A stretch of DNA of 46,393 nt from Natrialba hulunbeirensis JCM 10989 (lineage in GTDB: Archaea; Halobacteriota; Halobacteria; Halobacteriales; Natrialbaceae), in contig NZ_AOIM01000043.1 of NCBI RefSeq assembly GCF_000337575.1, forward strand, positions 79,942 through 126,334. The letters are read 5' to 3'. The notes beneath the pieces were generated by a model that did not search any database, was not told the DNA's origin, and saw nothing but the letters and a program-made list of their open reading frames with translations. Made by a program: the position numbers and the translations under genes. Below, one piece after another: positions 44,508-46,393 of this stretch (its first letter is position 1; every line of letters starts with the position of its first letter).

Positions 44508-45815
44508 CTACTTTTGCTCCTGTTCCGCTTCTCGATCCGTCGCGAGCCGAATACGAACACTCTCCGCGTGCGCGTCGAGCCCTTCAGCCTCGGCAAGCGT
44601 CGTCACCGTCTCGCCAAGAGCTGCTATCCCATCAGACGAAAGTCGCTGTACCGTCGTTGACCGAACGAATGTCTCGACCGACAGTCCGCCCGTGACGCGC
44701 GCGCCACCGTTCGTCGGCAACACGTGGTTCGTCCCACTGGCGTAGTCTCCCGCTGCAACCGGCGTTTCGGGACCGAGAAAGACACTCCCCGCGCTGTCGA
44801 TCCGATCGAGCACTGCCTCGTCGTCCGCCGCAACGATCGACAGATGCTCCGGTGCATACTCTTCCGTAAAGAGAATCGCCTCGCTCATCGACCGCGCAAG
44901 GAGCACGCCACTGGCATCGGACTCGAGTACCTCGCGGATCACATCTTCGCGCGCACGTTCGCCTGCCTGTTCGGCTGTGGCAGCTGCGATGGCTGTCGCC
45001 GTTTCCTCGTCGTCGGTTACCGCCACGACCGACGCGTTTGGATCGTGTTCTGCCTGCGCGACGAGTTCGGACGCGACGAGTTCCGGATCGGCAGTGTCGT
45101 CTGCGACGACGACGACTTCGCTTGGGCCTGCCAGAAAGTCGATTTCGACGTCACCGCGAACCTCGGCTTTGGCAGCGGTAACCCACTTGTTCCCGGGACC
45201 GACGATCTTCTGTACGCGCGTGATGCTCTCGGTTCCATAGGCGAGGGCTGCAACAGCCTGCGCGCCGCCGACGCTGTAGACCGCGTCCGCACCCGCGACG
45301 TGGATTGCCGCGAGCGTCGCGGGATTCAGTTCCGCAGCAGGTGGCGTCACTACTGAGACGTGTTCGACGCCTGCGACGACTGCCGGGATGATTCCCATGA
45401 GTGCACTCGATGGATAGGCTGCTTCGCCACCGGGGACGTAGACGCCGACGCGATCGATCGGTCGGAATCTGCGTCCCAGTTCACGGCCGTCGCTGAACTC
45501 GCGTCGCCAATCTTCCGGCACTTGTGCCTCGTGGAATTCTCTGACGTTCGCTGCTGCAGATTCGATCGCGTCGCGAAGTTCCTGTTCAAGGTCGTCGTAC
45601 GCACGCTCACACGCATCTGTAATCTCGAGATTTCCGACTTCCACGCCGTCGAAGTCGCTGGTAAACTCCCGTACTGCGACGTCGCCTTCCTCGCGGACGC
45701 GATTAACGATCTCTCGTACGTCTCCACGGACGCCTTCTATCCCAGCATCTCGGTCAAAAAATGCAACGCGGTCGTCCGGGCCGAGGTCCGCAATTTCGCG
45801 AACGTCGATTGTCAT
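44508..45815 (-). CDS. hisD: Histidinol dehydrogenase
   Basis: This is a 435-residue enzyme for the last two steps of histidine synthesis, L-histidinol to L-histidine with two NAD. The conserved block IVGPGNKWVTAAKAEV (near 215-230) and AGPSEVVVVADDTADPELVASELVAQAEHDP (near 241-270) with the zinc-binding region are present. EEYAPEHLSI and the His in ASGTNHVLPT (near 367) give the catalytic base region and the third ligand. Length is normal. Start at 45815 (MTIDVREIADLGPDDR) has a TATA-like element (about 45839-45845, minus) about 27 nt before it. No other his gene adjoins. Confidence 0.96.
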   Translation of the reverse strand: MTIDVREIADLGPDDRVAFFDRDAGIEGVRGDVREIVNRVREEGDVAVREFTSDFDGVEVGNLEITDACERAYDDLEQELRDAIESAAANVREFHEAQVPEDWRREFSDGRELGRRFRPIDRVGVYVPGGEAAYPSSALMGIIPAVVAGVEHVSVVTPPAAELNPATLAAIHVAGADAVYSVGGAQAVAALAYGTESITRVQKIVGPGNKWVTAAKAEVRGDVEIDFLAGPSEVVVVADDTADPELVASELVAQAEHDPNASVVAVTDDEETATAIAAATAEQAGERAREDVIREVLESDASGVLLARSMSEAILFTEEYAPEHLSIVAADDEAVLDRIDSAGSVFLGPETPVAAGDYASGTNHVLPTNGGARVTGGLSVETFVRSTTVQRLSSDGIAALGETVTTLAEAEGLDAHAESVRIRLATDREAEQEQK

Positions 45816-45878
45816 GGCTGCGAATTCGTTCGGGAAGCGAAAAACCGTTTCCTTCCGTCTCCTTCTTTCTTCCCCGTT

Positions 45879-46112
45879 CTATGCCTCGTGCTCTGAATCA
45901 GGGTTCTCGACTGTCCAGAGACCGGTCGCATCAAGCGTCGCGCGTACGAACAGATAAACGAGTAGTGCGAATCCGATGATTGCGAACGGTGCCTGGAGCA
46001 ACTCTGCAACGTCGCGTCCCAGGGCGAGCTGGCTGAACCCGCGCACGAAGAAGCTTAGGATGACGAGCCCGAACGCGATGAGTGATAGTTTGACGAATCC
46101 TGATCGGTCCAT
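45879..46112 (-). CDS. Small membrane protein
   Basis: This is a 77-residue protein with two hydrophobic helices (about 8-28 and 39-59) and an acidic tail (ENPDSEHEA). No family recognised for certain; it looks like the small conserved membrane proteins of haloarchaea. A TATA-like element (CGATTTAGC, about 46135-46142, minus) is about 25-30 nt before the ATG. It lies 63 nt upstream of hisD on the same strand. Confidence 0.7.
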   Translation of the reverse strand: MDRSGFVKLSLIAFGLVILSFFVRGFSQLALGRDVAELLQAPFAIIGFALLVYLFVRATLDATGLWTVENPDSEHEA

Positions 46113-46335
46113 GCGTCAAGCTACGGTTCTGGCCGCTAAATCGTATCGGTAACCTTTCTCGTCCGACATACCCGGCAGGCGACGATCATCCAGTAAACAC
46201 GAGTAATAGCGCTGTTCGAACCCGATTAGCAGACTATCATGGGAAACATGACTCTCGCTATCGCGAGAATGACCAACGTGGATCAGACGGCACCCGAGAC
46301 GACGGCCTTATGTATGCACCCTCTCCTCGTCATTA

Positions 46336-46393
46336 ATGCGAACGACGTGGCGCACGCCGCCACGTTCCCTCTGGCCGGTTTCCGGCACGGAGG
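46336..46393 (+). CDS. Possible 5' end of a plus-strand gene, cut by the window
   Basis: An ATG at 46336 follows a TATA-like CTTATGTA (46307-46314) by 22-29 nt, as in leaderless genes. Only 19 residues (MRTTWRTPPRSLW and on) are visible before the window ends. Too little remains to identify a family, and the piece is basic, unlike the neighbours. Confidence 0.25.
   Translation, partial: MRTTWRTPPRSLWPVSGTE

Noticed and set aside
1..46393. tRNA or rRNA genes
   Set aside because: I looked for T-loop and acceptor patterns on both strands and found none that fold as a cloverleaf. A covariance search would be more sensitive.
1..46393. CRISPR array
   Set aside because: All repeats found are short tandem units without unique spacers between them, and no cas gene is present.

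Overview
The window is a piece of a haloarchaeal chromosome, most likely from the Natrialbaceae (Haloterrigena/Natrinema/Natrialba-like). The order and genus are inferred from gene content, not from a database search. The evidence is high GC, proteins rich in Asp/Glu, twin-arginine lipoproteins, a PGF-CTERM protein, a HalOD1 protein, a CetZ tubulin, an Orc1/Cdc6 origin, TrmB control of sugar genes, and many genes with a TATA box about 25-30 nt before the start codon, as in leaderless transcription.

Layout. 1-1372: gene-poor, with nested inverted repeats in the first 290 nt. 1373-9221: a small zinc-finger protein, fumC, a two-gene PH-domain membrane operon, bolA divergent from a conserved haloarchaeal gene, cysS, and a lipoprotein. 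9273-11106 (minus): presenilin-like A22 protease, gar1, srp19. 11245-15143: a vitamin B12 uptake locus, btuF divergent from btuC-btuD, sharing one symmetric TATA palindrome. 15283-18041: gatE and trmJ, convergent. 18240-20493: a replication origin with repeated ORB-like motifs in front of orc1/cdc6. 20550-21960: a solitary IS200/IS605-type tnpB element with matching end hairpins. 22134-24402: a divergent dihydropteroate-synthase-like gene and mptE, separated by a promoter and a strongly structured leader or small RNA. 24540-29879: zinc ribbon protein, cetZ, a peptide-binding lipoprotein whose lobes appear circularly permuted, a PAP2 phosphatase, and a HalOD1 protein. 30040-38735 (minus): a seven-gene sugar cassette (trmB, binding protein, two permeases, ATPase, Gfo/Idh oxidoreductase, TIM-barrel isomerase). 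38991-46112: mscS, a universal stress protein, small conserved proteins, a class V aminotransferase, dodecin, a HesB/IscA protein, hisD, and a small membrane protein.

How the genes work together. The sugar cassette probably imports a carbohydrate and oxidises or isomerises it under TrmB control; the substrate cannot be read from sequence. The btu locus imports corrinoids. The DHPS-like gene and mptE point to pterin/folate metabolism. The origin and orc1/cdc6 form one replication module. Several simple-sequence repeats (7-bp, 6-bp, 6-bp coding, 17-bp) lie between or inside genes. The observations I rate highest are the permuted binding protein, the structured RNA before mptE, the origin repeats, and the tnpB element with a probable guide RNA.
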